Assembly (NCBI GenBank): GCA_039586575.1
Contig: JBDHKD010000017.1
Coordinates: 1-64,000 of the forward strand
Length of the DNA: 64,000 nucleotides
Source: G020344215 sp039586575
GTDB lineage: Bacteria; Gemmatimonadota; Gemmatimonadetes; Palauibacterales; KS3-K002
Direction: 5' to 3'
Numbering within the stretch: position 1 is the first letter of the stretch; the number at the start of each line of letters is the position of its first letter. This document shows positions 34,758 through 43,649 of this stretch, one piece after another. Under the pieces are notes generated by a model that was given only the letters and a program-made list of their open reading frames with translations, was not told the origin of the DNA and made no database searches. The position numbers were made by a program, and so were the translations under genes.

Positions 34758-35832
34758 CGTACTGCCAGCTCTCGGGCAGCTTGTACAGATACCGCAATGC
34801 CATCTCTGCCGCGCTGTCCGCTTTTTCGGCCTCGTTGAGGATCAGATAGGTGACGGCGAGGTAGTACTGCGCGAAGACCGCCGTGGGGTCTACCGCGACC
34901 GAGCGCTCGAGATAGTCACGAGCGGCCACCCAATCGTTAGTCGTGATGGTCTCGTTGAAGGCAAGAACGAGGTACTTGAGAGCCTCGGGATCGCGTGTCA
35001 GGATATCGGCAACGGGCAGATCCTTCGTCTCCTCGATGTGCCGCTCGGGCACTCCCACGTCACGCCTGAGCTGGACCGTCATAGCATCGACCAGCCCGAT
35101 GTCCTTGCCCGTATACGTGCGCTCGGAGACCCGCCGCTGCCGCCGGGTCTCGTACAGCGACACGTCGACGACAAGCTCGTCGCCCTCGTGCGTGTACGAT
35201 CCGAAGGTGAAGTAGTCCTGATGCTGCTCACGGGCTATGTTCGCCATCAACGGCACCGACATGCCGACGGCCAGCGGATGTCCGACTCGTTGCAAACTCG
35301 CCTGCAGCTCCTCCCCTCCCCCCACCTGGAGGTAGATGTCCTGCTGTAGATCGATGATCAGTCCCAGCCTGATGCCGAGCTGCAGCCAGGCGAAAGTCGA
35401 ATCGCCCGACTGGTTCTCGAACCCGAAGACCAGCACCGATTTCCGGAACTCGCTCTTCGGTACGACACGCTCGACCGTCCCGCCTTCTTCCGTTTGCAGA
35501 GTCAATGTCGTCGTCGTCGCACCGAGCGGCCGATCGGAGAACACGACGACCACGATGGCGGCTGCCACCAAGAAGTTCAGCGGTATTCCAACCTTCTCCG
35601 CCGCCGACCAGTCCTGCCGACCCGGCTTGCCGTGATTGTAAGCCAGCATCAGCACGCTGGGGATCAGCAAGCCACAGCCGACCATGCTCAACCCGATCAG
35701 ATGCGGTGACAGCGCGAAGCGGTCTACCAGGAGGTTGACGAACTCGACCACAATCCAGGACGCGGCCAGGTACAGCCCCAGGATGTGGGGCACCCGCCGT
35801 TCCATGAGGTGGCTGAAAAGAGCAAAAGCCAT
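34681..35832 (-). CDS. Membrane protein with TolB/FlgO-like domain and TPRs, upstream part of a frameshifted gene
   Basis: A 383-residue frame. Residues about 10-100 hold three hydrophobic helices (LGLYLAASWIVVEFVNLLV and others). Residues about 130-260 resemble the TolB/FlgO-like domain common in such proteins (SVLVFGFENQSGDSTFAWLQ, DYFTFGSYTHEGDELVVDVS). From about 290 the first TPRs begin (ARDYLERSVAVDPTAVFAQY). The frame stops at 34681-34683 (TGA), while the repeat array continues in the next frame. It is probably one gene broken by an indel or by an assembly error. Confidence 0.7.
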   Translation of the reverse strand: MAFALFSHLMERRVPHILGLYLAASWIVVEFVNLLVDRFALSPHLIGLSMVGCGLLIPSVLMLAYNHGKPGRQDWSAAEKVGIPLNFLVAAAIVVVVFSDRPLGATTTTLTLQTEEGGTVERVVPKSEFRKSVLVFGFENQSGDSTFAWLQLGIRLGLIIDLQQDIYLQVGGGEELQASLQRVGHPLAVGMSVPLMANIAREQHQDYFTFGSYTHEGDELVVDVSLYETRRQRRVSERTYTGKDIGLVDAMTVQLRRDVGVPERHIEETKDLPVADILTRDPEALKYLVLAFNETITTNDWVAARDYLERSVAVDPTAVFAQYYLAVTYLILNEAEKADSAAEMALRYLYKLPESWQYDVRYVYYEAIRPDPVRRFRIAEARE

Positions 35833-36039
35833 GGGTGTGACCTCTTCCTCCCTTACGAGGATCGCGGGACGACCGTTTCGGTCCGCCCCTTTCCTAGTCG
35901 GTTTGCAGTGCAGCTAGTCAATATTTGGGCCGCGGGTTCGCCGCGCCAGTCGCCGTTGCCACCCATCGTGCCCCAGCATACAATACCCGAGTTCCGCCGC
36001 GCCTATTCACGAGCCGACACGGCAACGCCCGTTTGCCCT

Positions 36040-36654
36040 ATGTGGACCTTCAGCATGAGCAGAGGCTCGAGCGCGTTTTTCGCCGCTTCCATGGCCATCG
36101 CCGCCTTTGCGGCCGACGCGGCGGCGCAGGAGCACCCTGCACCGGCCGGCTTCGGGTTCGGACTGAGCGCCGGGTACGTGGACTTCAGCGGCGACGAACT
36201 GGAGGCCGTCAAAGGTGGTTTTGGCGCTCAAGCGACCGGGCGTTACACCTGGGAGAACGCCTTCCAGCTAGTCCTGGGAGTCCAGTACAGCCGCCACAGC
36301 AACACGGGCTCGGCGAGTGACACTCACTTCCTGGTGGTCTTCATCGATCCGCGCTACGTGTTCCGGTTGTACTCGTCGGAACGCCTAGCACCTTTCTTCG
36401 GCGGGCGGCTGGCCTACGTACGCCAGGGTGTAAGCGGCGATGGGGTCGAGGGGAGCGGTGCCGGAGTTCTGGCCGGCATAACGGCCGGTTTCATCTGGGA
36501 GTTGTCGCAGCGGGTGGCGATCGAGCCGTCCGTATCCTTCGGCGGGGTCTGGCTCAAAGAGAATCTGTTGGGAGGCGGCACTCCGCAGTCGGACGACGCG
36601 ACCGGTAGCACCAGCACGTTCCAGCTCGGCATCGCAGTTTCTTTCCCGCGCTAG
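36040..36654 (+). CDS. Outer-membrane beta-barrel protein
   Basis: A 204-residue exported protein. A signal peptide (FFAASMAIAAFAADAAAQ) precedes eight or so amphipathic strands (GFGFGLSAGYVDFSG, FQLVLGVQYSRHSN, FIDPRYVFRLY, IEPSVSFGGVWL), and the chain ends FQLGIAVSFPR with a terminal aromatic motif, as small outer-membrane barrels do. Two ATGs (36040 and 36055) are possible and neither has a strong ribosome site. The function is unknown. It is divergent from the TPR membrane gene. Confidence 0.75.
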   Translation: MWTFSMSRGSSAFFAASMAIAAFAADAAAQEHPAPAGFGFGLSAGYVDFSGDELEAVKGGFGAQATGRYTWENAFQLVLGVQYSRHSNTGSASDTHFLVVFIDPRYVFRLYSSERLAPFFGGRLAYVRQGVSGDGVEGSGAGVLAGITAGFIWELSQRVAIEPSVSFGGVWLKENLLGGGTPQSDDATGSTSTFQLGIAVSFPR

Positions 36655-36655
36655 C

Positions 36656-37291
36656 TCAACGATCCCGCTTCAGTGTACCGGGGGGCATCAAGATGGCCCG
36701 CACCGGCGCCGCTTCCGCCTCTGCCAGTTTCAAAGGCAGCGCGATGAGATCATAGTCGCCGGGATCGGCACGCGAGAGGTCGAGGTTCTCGAGAATAGGC
36801 AGGCCGGCGCCGCCGAGGATTCGATGCGCGCTCATCGTCGCGCTGTCCACAGGATCGACGGATGGCGCATCGGTTCCGTAGAGTCTCAACCCGGCATTGA
36901 CCAGGGCGACGGCACCCTCAGGACTGAGCGGGGGAAAGTCGCTGACGAACTCTTGGAGCCGCACTGTGTCCAGCGATCGGACGAGCACACGTGAGCAGCC
37001 GATAGCCTCAGACTTCTCCAGAACCTCTACGGTCACAGCCTCGTGTCCGCGTGCATCGATGACGCGCACCGGCCCGAGAAACGTCGCAAGCTCGAACGCT
37101 CCGGTCAGATGACCATCCGGATCGTAGTGTGCGGGCGCGTCGGCGTGTGTGCCGACGTGGGGGCTGAAGGTGATACGAGACAGGGTAACGGTGTCGCCCC
37201 TGGCTACATGCAGCGTCCAGTCGATCGCCAACGGTGTGTCGCCGGGCCACGTCGCAGTGTCGCGAGCGAGCGGTCGAGTGATGTCAATCAT
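36656..37291 (-). CDS. Cyclase-family protein (kynurenine formamidase-like)
   Basis: A 211-residue metal-dependent hydrolase. The signature HVGTHADAPAHYDPDG (HxGTHxDxxxH) is the metal-binding motif of the cyclase/KynB family, whose best-known members hydrolyse N-formylkynurenine. The opening MIDITRPLARDTATWPGDTP is also diagnostic. The ATG at 37291 lies inside the end of the DoxX gene (8-base overlap). There are no tryptophan-degradation neighbours, so the substrate is uncertain. Confidence 0.82.
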   Translation of the reverse strand: MIDITRPLARDTATWPGDTPLAIDWTLHVARGDTVTLSRITFSPHVGTHADAPAHYDPDGHLTGAFELATFLGPVRVIDARGHEAVTVEVLEKSEAIGCSRVLVRSLDTVRLQEFVSDFPPLSPEGAVALVNAGLRLYGTDAPSVDPVDSATMSAHRILGGAGLPILENLDLSRADPGDYDLIALPLKLAEAEAAPVRAILMPPGTLKRDR

Positions 37292-37736
37292 AGGGCGTTT
37301 CACCGACGCGACTACGTCTTGGCGGCCCACCCCAACCCAAGATATCGCGATCGACCGACAGCCGGCCCGCACCGGTCACGAACAAGGCGAGTGCCATCAT
37401 CAAGAGAACGAAGTCGAACTCGAAGCCTCCAACCAGTCCCAGATCGGATTTCAGCTTGAGGATCGCCACGGCCATCACGCAGGCCATCAGAAAAGCGGCT
37501 GGCCGGGTCATTAGCCCGACGATGACGAGCAGTCCACCGAACGTTTCCACGAGGGCGACCACCCAAGCCCAAAAGACGGGATACGGCCAACCCCAAGTGT
37601 CGATGTTGAAGCCTTCTGGCGTGCCGAGCGGTCCGGTGAGCTTTGCCCAACCATGCGCCATGAAGACCAAACCCAGCGCCAGACGGAGTGGGATCGCGCC
37701 CCACTCCGGCAAATAGCGTTGAAGGAACCAGCGCAT
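37284..37736 (-). CDS. DoxX-family membrane protein
   Basis: A 150-residue four-helix membrane protein of the DoxX family: IPLRLALGLVFMAHGWAKLT at the start, VALVETFGGLLVIVGLMTRP in the middle, and a final helix before RLSVDRDILGW. Family members are linked to quinol-dependent redox processes but most are uncharacterised. It overlaps the cyclase-family gene by 8 bases, so both are co-transcribed. Confidence 0.85.
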   Translation of the reverse strand: MRWFLQRYLPEWGAIPLRLALGLVFMAHGWAKLTGPLGTPEGFNIDTWGWPYPVFWAWVVALVETFGGLLVIVGLMTRPAAFLMACVMAVAILKLKSDLGLVGGFEFDFVLLMMALALFVTGAGRLSVDRDILGWGGPPRRSRVGETPYD

Positions 37737-37785
37737 CGCCTCGTCCTACGTCATCGTCTTACTTGCCACATCATTCCCCCCGGCT

Positions 37786-38271
37786 TCACTCGGCGCCCGG
37801 GGTATCGATCTCACGCCCCCTCGGCCGTCCAGCTCCGCCAGCCTCCGGGTCGGCATCCGGGCGCTTCCACCCGGCAGTCGTCTGCACGTAGACCTGTCCC
37901 CGGCTCACCAGCTTGCCAGCAAATCGAGCTGCGAGGCGATCCTGCAGCCACCGCCGGCTCGGTCGCGCCAGCAGCGTGAACCCGAGGAAGTCGGTCAGCA
38001 AGCCGGGCGTCAACAAGAGGGCGCCCCCGACGAAGATCGACAACCCGTCGAGGATCGGGCGGCCGGGGATCCGACCTTGATAGACATCGATCTGGAAGGC
38101 GCGCCAGGCGCGAAGCCCCTCTCGGCTCGCCAGCGCCGCCCCCAAGATGCCGGTGACCACAATCAGACCGAGCGTCGGCCACAGACCGATCCACCGACCC
38201 AGCTGTATGAGCAGAGCCAGCTCCACGATGGGGACGAGGATGAACAACAGTATCAGTTTGCGGAAGATCAT
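37786..38271 (-). CDS. fxsA: FxsA-family cytoplasmic membrane protein
   Basis: A 161-residue protein with three membrane helices. LLFILVPIVELALLIQLG at the N-terminus, GLIVVTGILGAALASREGLR, and GGALLLTPGLLTDFLGFTLL match FxsA, a small membrane protein known for phage F exclusion suppression in E. coli. The C-terminal tail is Pro/Gly/Arg-rich. It is 7 bases downstream of the DCC-family gene on the same strand. Confidence 0.88.
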   Translation of the reverse strand: MIFRKLILLFILVPIVELALLIQLGRWIGLWPTLGLIVVTGILGAALASREGLRAWRAFQIDVYQGRIPGRPILDGLSIFVGGALLLTPGLLTDFLGFTLLARPSRRWLQDRLAARFAGKLVSRGQVYVQTTAGWKRPDADPEAGGAGRPRGREIDTPGAE

Positions 38272-38278
38272 TCCCCGA

Positions 38279-38662
38279 TCAGGCCTCTCCCGTCACCCCA
38301 CCGCGGCGACATACTTCGCTCTCACATCCAAAGCGGTGGCGATGCCTCGCGACCCAGCGATAAGCACGCTCCGCTGCGAACATGACACCCGGCAGGCTGA
38401 AAAGCCACACCAGGGGGCGAACCCGCGGCAGCAAGCGCAGCAACTCACGCGCCGCCTGCGCACCGCGCCAGACTTCTCCCGCAGGCGAAACGAGATGCAT
38501 CGCCTCCTCTACGTCGGCTCGGCTCACGCCGAAGCGCACCGGGTCCAACTCCTGGAAAGGAATCGCTTGCACCCGGCGCTCGCGATCCCAACGCATGAGC
38601 CGCTCGACTTGCCGCCGGCAGAATCCGCAATCGCCGTCGTAGATCAGTATCCAGGAACCCAT
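38279..38662 (-). CDS. DCC-family thiol-disulfide oxidoreductase (DUF393)
   Basis: A 127-residue protein of the DCC family, named after its D-x-x-C-x-x-C motif, present here as YDGDCGFCRRQVERL. The fold is thioredoxin-like and the two Cys are likely redox active. The C-terminus carries a further pair (CESEVC). It sits between a four-helix membrane protein and fxsA on one strand. The redox partner is unknown. Confidence 0.85.
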   Translation of the reverse strand: MGSWILIYDGDCGFCRRQVERLMRWDRERRVQAIPFQELDPVRFGVSRADVEEAMHLVSPAGEVWRGAQAARELLRLLPRVRPLVWLFSLPGVMFAAERAYRWVARHRHRFGCESEVCRRGGVTGEA

Positions 38663-38672
38663 CCGCCGTGCA

Positions 38673-39101
38673 TCACGCTGTGGTCTCGCGATAGAGCCAG
38701 CCGCCGGCGAGCGCTGCTATCACGACCTCTACCAGCCCCCAGGCGGCCGGCAACACGAGAAGCCCGGGGTCGAACAGACCAGTCAGCCCTATGTCCAGAA
38801 GCCGCCAAGCATAGGCGAGCAGCCAGACGACCAGCCCGGCGAGCACGGCGGTCTTCGGTCCGGGGCCGAAACGTGGTCGCATCGCGGCATAGATCCACAC
38901 GGTGATGATCCCGAGCAGGAACCCGACCACCAGGTACACGGCGATCGTACCACCGCCCGGCTGCGCCATACCGAGCTCTCGCAGGGCCAGTTCCCAGCTT
39001 TCGGCCATGACGGCCAAGCCGAGGACCATCTCGCTCAGGTTGATGATCAGGCCGGCGAGCAAGCCTCCCAGAATAACGCGGCCGACGTCGATCCTACCCA
39101 T
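38673..39101 (-). CDS. Four-helix membrane protein
   Basis: A 142-residue membrane protein with four hydrophobic segments (VILGGLLAGLIINLSEMVLG, IAVYLVVGFLLGIITVWIYA, AVLAGLVVWLLAYAWRL, LPAAWGLVEVVIAALAGGWL). The ATG at 39101 has GGAGG six bases upstream, which decides it over a TTG at 39107. It resembles hypothetical membrane proteins that I cannot name, and lies just upstream of the DCC gene. Confidence 0.75.
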   Translation of the reverse strand: MGRIDVGRVILGGLLAGLIINLSEMVLGLAVMAESWELALRELGMAQPGGGTIAVYLVVGFLLGIITVWIYAAMRPRFGPGPKTAVLAGLVVWLLAYAWRLLDIGLTGLFDPGLLVLPAAWGLVEVVIAALAGGWLYRETTA

Positions 39102-39318
39102 CTGCAACCTCCGGCGTTGGCGGCCCCACCGCGCTGCTCACCGCGGCTGCGGAGCGCTGGCTTGTTGGGAGTACGAGAGGGATAGAATGAGCGGCCGGCC
39201 GCCGGCTGTCCAGAGAGCCGAATTTCGCAAAGCGAGCGGAGACCTTAGTGTTGTAGTGAGCGACGTTCTACAGAGTGGTCATGCATCTCACGCTTACGTA
39301 CGGGCCGGCAGGTTTCGC

Positions 39319-40395
39319 ATGGGCAAGAAGAAGATCGCCATCAATACCGGCGGCGGCGACGCGCCGGGGCTGAACGCCGTCATCCGAGCCGCCACCCTCG
39401 CGGCGCTGAATCGCGATTGGGAGGTCTACGGGATCCATCGGGCCTACGCCGGGCTACTGGGTGAGGACGAGATCGTCCCGCTCACCCGGGATTCGGTCCG
39501 CGGCATCACTCACATCGGCGGCACCATACTGGGCACAACGAACCGGGGGAACCCGTTTGCGCGCCCGGTCCAACAGCCCGATGGCACGACAGAGGTGGTG
39601 GACTGTTCCGACGAGGTCATCAAAGCCTTTCGCGAACGCGGCTTCGAGGCCTTGATCGCCATCGGCGGCGACGGCAGCCTGAAGATCGCCGAGCAACTCT
39701 ATAAGAAGGGCCTGCCCGTCGTGGGCGTGCCCAAGACCATCGACAACGACATCGAGGGCACCTCCCTAACGTTCGGCTTCCTCACCGCCGTCGACATCGC
39801 GACCGAGGCCATCGGCCGCCTGCACTCGACCGCCCAGGCCCACGAGCGTGTCATGGTCGTCGAAGTCATGGGTCGCGATAGTGGCTGGATCGCGTTGTTC
39901 TCCGGAGTCGCCGGCACGGCCGACGTCATCCTCATCCCGGAAATCCCCTACCAGATCGACAAGGTTTGTGAAAAGGTCATGGAAAGGGAGCGGGCCGGCC
40001 GACGCTTTACCATCGTCGTCGTCGCCGAAGGCGCCTTTCCCGCCGGAGGCGCTCCGGTCTTCAAGGATCCGGAGACCAAGCGACTCGGTGACATTTGTGA
40101 GGTGGTGGCGAACGACATATCGCAACGGACCGGTAAGGAGTCCAGGGCCATGGCGCTGCGCCACCTGCAGCGCGGCGGTGCTCCTATCTCGTACGACCGC
40201 CTCATCGCCCTCCGCTTCGGCGCGGCGGCCATCGAATGTGTCGAGCAGGGCGACTTCGGCTGCATGGTGGCCTTGGATCCACCCTACGTACGGAGGATAC
40301 CGCTCGACATCGCGTTGAGTCACCAGAAGCGCGTGCCGATCGACGGCGATGTCGTCGCCACCGCGCGGGCCCTCGGTATCAGCTTCGGAGATTAG
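39319..40395 (+). CDS. pfkA: 6-phosphofructokinase (PFK-A superfamily)
   Basis: A 358-residue phosphofructokinase that phosphorylates fructose-6-phosphate in glycolysis. The start is ATG 39319, where family sequence begins (KKIAINTGGGDAPGLNAVIR). Two residues tell the donor type: IGGDGS has the ATP-type Gly, while PKTIDND has Lys where E. coli-type ATP enzymes have Gly. That Gly/Lys pattern occurs in ATP-using members of the PPi-PFK-like clade, so ATP use is likely but not certain. HLQRGGAPISYDRL and the catalytic TIDND are intact. The 3' end overlaps the convergent hydrolase gene by 17 bases. Confidence 0.9.
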   Translation: MGKKKIAINTGGGDAPGLNAVIRAATLAALNRDWEVYGIHRAYAGLLGEDEIVPLTRDSVRGITHIGGTILGTTNRGNPFARPVQQPDGTTEVVDCSDEVIKAFRERGFEALIAIGGDGSLKIAEQLYKKGLPVVGVPKTIDNDIEGTSLTFGFLTAVDIATEAIGRLHSTAQAHERVMVVEVMGRDSGWIALFSGVAGTADVILIPEIPYQIDKVCEKVMERERAGRRFTIVVVAEGAFPAGGAPVFKDPETKRLGDICEVVANDISQRTGKESRAMALRHLQRGGAPISYDRLIALRFGAAAIECVEQGDFGCMVALDPPYVRRIPLDIALSHQKRVPIDGDVVATARALGISFGD

Positions 40396-42043
40396 CGAGT
40401 CGCGCGACCAGCCAGTCGGCCAGGTAGCTCAAGAAGACAGGATCGATCTCGGCATCCGGATCGACGTATTCGGCGAGCCCCTCACCCCGCGATACCGCGA
40501 ACAGGTGGTTGAGCTCGGGGAAGATCTTCACTTCGTATTCGTGGTGGCCCGCTTCGCCTAACGCGTCGCCCAGTCGACGGGCGTGGTCGGGCACGACCTG
40601 GATATCCTGGCCGCCGTTCACGACCAGCACGGACGCCGTCACCTCACGAATCGTGGCCAGCGGGTCGTGCTCGATGTGCTCTCGCAGCCAACGCTGCTGG
40701 CCCGCCGTCAGCTCGACATCCTCGGGCTCGCGACCCTCCCTGATGGCCTGCATGAAGTCGAGGGTAGAGGTCCTGGCACGCTCCACGTCCGCCGAATCTC
40801 CGCCGGCGGCGATCGTCAGTCCCACCGTCTGCTCGACGATCACCGAATCGAGGGGTGCGGCGGTACCGGCCATCAGAACGATCGCGGCGATATCACTGTC
40901 GCTGGCCGCAACCATCGGCGCGATGATTCCCCCTTCACTGTGACCCACCAGCGCGATGCGCTCCGAGTCGATGTCGGGGCGACTCCTCAAGAAACGAACT
41001 GCGGCCTGCGCATCGCTCACCAGTTCGCGGAGCCCCGCCTCGTTCAGGTCGCCGCCGCTCGCGCCCACACCACGATCATCGCAGCGCAGCACCGCGATGT
41101 CGCGTCGGACCAGCGTATCGGCGATGGTACGGAAGATCCCGAGCTTTAGGCCGCCAGGCCCCGGCGTGTTCTCGTCCCGATCCTGCTCGCCAGAGCCGGT
41201 GATCAGCAGGGCCGCCGGCCAGGGACCGCGGCCTCTCGGCGTCGATAGGGTTCCAGCCAGCGTTATCGCGCCCGACTCGAACCGTACCTCCTCGCTATTG
41301 TAGGCGGCCCCCGATCCCGGGCTCGGATCGGGGGTCGCCTCGCTGACGATCAGCGCCTCGGACCAGTCCTTATACGTCTCGTCCACCGCCTCGAAGCTCT
41401 GAAGCGGGACGGTGATCTTCAGCGGCCTGCCATCGTCGGCCAACCAAACGTAAACCCCCAGCATGTTGGCGACGTTCATGAAATAGCGACGGAAGGACAG
41501 CGATTCGTCACCTCGCGTTGCCGAGCCGGCATCCTGGAGCTCGACGGTGACCGGTACCCTTGGGAAGGCGAGGAATTCCTGCGTCTCTCCCACGGCCCCG
41601 TCGTGCAACCATGCGAACTGCGCGATGTGGTGTATGACGTTGTTCGACATGAGAACCGAGGTCGCCGGCGTCTCCACGGTATCGGACGCCGTCGAGCCAC
41701 CGGTCGTTCGCTCCTGGATGACATGGTCATCCTGGCGCCAGAGCGCGACCGCCGTGGTCTCGCCGTTGACCGTCGCCTCGACGCGCCCCGTGCGTAACTC
41801 CAGTCGCGCGCCAGTCCCGATTTCCAGGCTCTGTAGGATGTGGTAGGGGCCCGCGGTCAGGTCGACCTCGCCCGTCAAGCGATAGCCATCCTCGACTCGC
41901 GTGACCTGGTAAACCTCGAACCCGGCATCAGCCGCGCCGAGGGTGAACAAGAGACGGCCCTCCAACCGGTCCGGCACCTGCGCTTTCAGCCCCGGAACGG
42001 CGAGCAGGGCAAGCATCAGCAGGGCGATATAGTTGCGGAACAT
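40379..42043 (-). CDS. Exported alpha/beta hydrolase
   Basis: A 554-residue exported serine hydrolase. A signal peptide (IALLMLALLAVPGLKAQ) is followed by about 230 residues of beta-rich sequence. The alpha/beta hydrolase domain spans about 255-550, with oxyanion strand ALLITGSGEQDRDEN, nucleophile Ser in LVGHSEGGIIAPM, Asp near VVNGGQDIQVVPDHA and His in FPELNHLF. It resembles S9/YuxL-like or acyl-esterase proteins acting in the periplasm. It runs convergent to pfkA. Confidence 0.82.
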   Translation of the reverse strand: MFRNYIALLMLALLAVPGLKAQVPDRLEGRLLFTLGAADAGFEVYQVTRVEDGYRLTGEVDLTAGPYHILQSLEIGTGARLELRTGRVEATVNGETTAVALWRQDDHVIQERTTGGSTASDTVETPATSVLMSNNVIHHIAQFAWLHDGAVGETQEFLAFPRVPVTVELQDAGSATRGDESLSFRRYFMNVANMLGVYVWLADDGRPLKITVPLQSFEAVDETYKDWSEALIVSEATPDPSPGSGAAYNSEEVRFESGAITLAGTLSTPRGRGPWPAALLITGSGEQDRDENTPGPGGLKLGIFRTIADTLVRRDIAVLRCDDRGVGASGGDLNEAGLRELVSDAQAAVRFLRSRPDIDSERIALVGHSEGGIIAPMVAASDSDIAAIVLMAGTAAPLDSVIVEQTVGLTIAAGGDSADVERARTSTLDFMQAIREGREPEDVELTAGQQRWLREHIEHDPLATIREVTASVLVVNGGQDIQVVPDHARRLGDALGEAGHHEYEVKIFPELNHLFAVSRGEGLAEYVDPDAEIDPVFLSYLADWLVARLANLRS

Positions 42044-42097
42044 GAGTATCTCTTTCGGTTCTGGTCCGTGAAGGCCGGCGCGGCTTCAGCTCGCCCG

Positions 42098-42418
42098 CTA
42101 CAGCGGCTCGATCTTCACCGCATTCCCGTAGACCAAGATCTCCGCTGCGCTGCCCATGATGTACGAGGTGGAGAAGCGCAGATCGACGATCGCATTGCCG
42201 CCCAACTCGTTCGCGTGCGCGATCATCCGATCGATGGCCTGTTCCCGGGACTCCGCCATCATCTTGGTGTATTCCTCGATCTCTCCACCCACCAGGTTCT
42301 TGAGTACAGCCAGGATATCACGTCCGACATGACGCGCGCGGATCGTGTTGCCGCGCACGAGGCCCAGGGTCTCGGTGACACGATGGCCAGCGATCTCAGC
42401 ACCAGGTGTAATGATCAT
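42098..42418 (-). CDS. YbjQ-family protein (UPF0145)
   Basis: A 106-residue YbjQ-like protein. The ATG at 42418 overlaps the anti-sigma gene stop (ATGA), which decides the start. The family pattern is complete: ITPGAEIAGHRVTETLGLVR, GNTIRARHVGRDI, and AIDRMIAHANELGGNAIVDL with a final YGNAVKIEPL. These form ring-like pentamers and their role is not established. It is the third gene of the sigma factor operon. Confidence 0.88.
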   Translation of the reverse strand: MIITPGAEIAGHRVTETLGLVRGNTIRARHVGRDILAVLKNLVGGEIEEYTKMMAESREQAIDRMIAHANELGGNAIVDLRFSTSYIMGSAAEILVYGNAVKIEPL

Positions 42419-42882
42419 CGTTCCACGTCCTTGTAGCGTTGTCTCCGTCCCACGAACAGTTTCTCCCGCACCACCGATACCAGTAGCACCACTATTCCCA
42501 CGCACAGCGCGAGGATCGCAGTTTTGAGGAACCATGCCAGGCTCGTGTCAGCCAGCAGTTCGCTCACACCCTGCCAAACGCCGTAAGACAAGAGCACGAT
42601 CGCGCCGAGCGAGAAGAGTATCCAACCGATGCCTCGCTCGAGGCGACTGTAGACGGAAGCCCAATAATCCGTCCAGACCTCTTCGGGCGCACGTCTGAAT
42701 GCCATCGTATTCGTCACCTCCTTCACACGCTGGAATCGATCCCATTCTCGTCTCAAGCCGGGATTCTCATCCAGCAGTCGTTCGAGTTCACGGCGCTCGT
42801 CGGCCTGAAACTCGCCGTCCAGCCCGGCCATCATCAGCTGACGGGCGCGCTCTTCTGGGCTCCTGACTTCCCTGTCGCTCAC
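42415..42882 (-). CDS. Putative membrane anti-sigma factor
   Basis: A 155-residue protein encoded 4 bases overlapping the sigma factor (ATGA). The N-terminal region (EERARQLMMAGLDGEFQADE, then ERRELERLLDENPGLRREWD) is the helical pattern of short anti-sigma domains. Two hydrophobic helices follow (WILFSLGAIVLLSYGVW and AILALCVGIVVLLVSVV), placing it in the inner membrane. There is no zinc His/Cys motif. I infer that it holds the ECF sigma factor at the membrane. Confidence 0.72.
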   Translation of the reverse strand: MSDREVRSPEERARQLMMAGLDGEFQADERRELERLLDENPGLRREWDRFQRVKEVTNTMAFRRAPEEVWTDYWASVYSRLERGIGWILFSLGAIVLLSYGVWQGVSELLADTSLAWFLKTAILALCVGIVVLLVSVVREKLFVGRRQRYKDVER

Positions 42883-43463
42883 GACACGCCCTCCAATTCC
42901 GCTGCGAGGCTCCGGCGGGCGGCATACAGGCGCGACATGACGGTCCCGATGGGGATACCGAGGAGCTCGGCGATCTCGCGATAACGGAGCCCTTCGAACT
43001 CCTTCAGGACCAGCACCTCGCGCTCTCGTTCGGGCAGTCTCTCGATCGCGGCTTGCACCAGCGCACAGATCTCCGAGCGTTCCGTGGCCCGCCCGGGGTC
43101 GTTAGCCGCCGCCCGGGCCCCGGCCTGAGCCTCGAGCCATGGCGTCGCTTCCTGGAGTCGGGTTCGCCGGGTCCGCCGATCGCGGGTGTAGTTGAAGCAG
43201 AGGCGCCGAACGATCTGATAGAGATAGGCATAAAAAGGCCGCTCGGGATCGAGGGAGGCGCGGGCACGGAAGGCGCGGGCGAACGCCTCCTGCGACAGAT
43301 CGAGGGCGTCCTCGTGCGATCCCACCAGGCCCAAGGCGGCGTAGTAGGCCCGCCGCATGTAGCGCCTGACCAGCTCACCGAAGGCGTCACGATCCCCGGC
43401 ACGAGCCCGCTCAACCAGGGCACTTTCGCTCACCTCGCTCAGCTCAGCCAAAGCGATTTCCAC
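42879..43463 (-). CDS. ECF RNA polymerase sigma factor
   Basis: A 194-residue sigma-70 family ECF factor. Region 2 spans about 12-85 (DRDAFGELVRRYMRRAYYAA, DLSQEAFARAFRARASLDPE, FYAYLYQIVRRLCFNYTRDR). Region 4 spans about 125-180 (AAIERLPEREREVLVLKEFE, then EIAELLGIPIGTVMSRLYAA as the helix-turn-helix). The downstream membrane protein is probably its anti-sigma factor. The upstream hairpin at 43567-43592 isolates it from the pilin operon. Confidence 0.92.
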   Translation of the reverse strand: MEIALAELSEVSESALVERARAGDRDAFGELVRRYMRRAYYAALGLVGSHEDALDLSQEAFARAFRARASLDPERPFYAYLYQIVRRLCFNYTRDRRTRRTRLQEATPWLEAQAGARAAANDPGRATERSEICALVQAAIERLPEREREVLVLKEFEGLRYREIAELLGIPIGTVMSRLYAARRSLAAELEGVS

Positions 43464-43566
43464 TGACCCCTCTCTCCGGCCCGTCGACCTTTGCCTCTAA
43501 GATACACGCCAGCGGGGACTCTATTCACGGGGCACGGGCCGCGCTGGGCCCTGGAGCATAATAAGA

Positions 43567-43592
43567 GAGCCCGGGCAGAATCGCCCGGGCTC
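43567..43592 (-). terminator. Rho-independent terminator, end of pilin operon
   Basis: A perfect 10-bp stem GAGCCCGGGC / GCCCGGGCTC with a 6-base loop. On the minus strand it is followed by TCTTATTAT, a T-rich tail. It lies about 200 bases after the last pilin gene and about 100 bases before the sigma factor gene, all on the minus strand. Confidence 0.8.
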
Positions 43593-43649
43593 GTGGGCAG
43601 CGGGTTCGCTCTGGGCTCTTGAGCGTGTCCCGCCGCGGTACCTTGCTCA

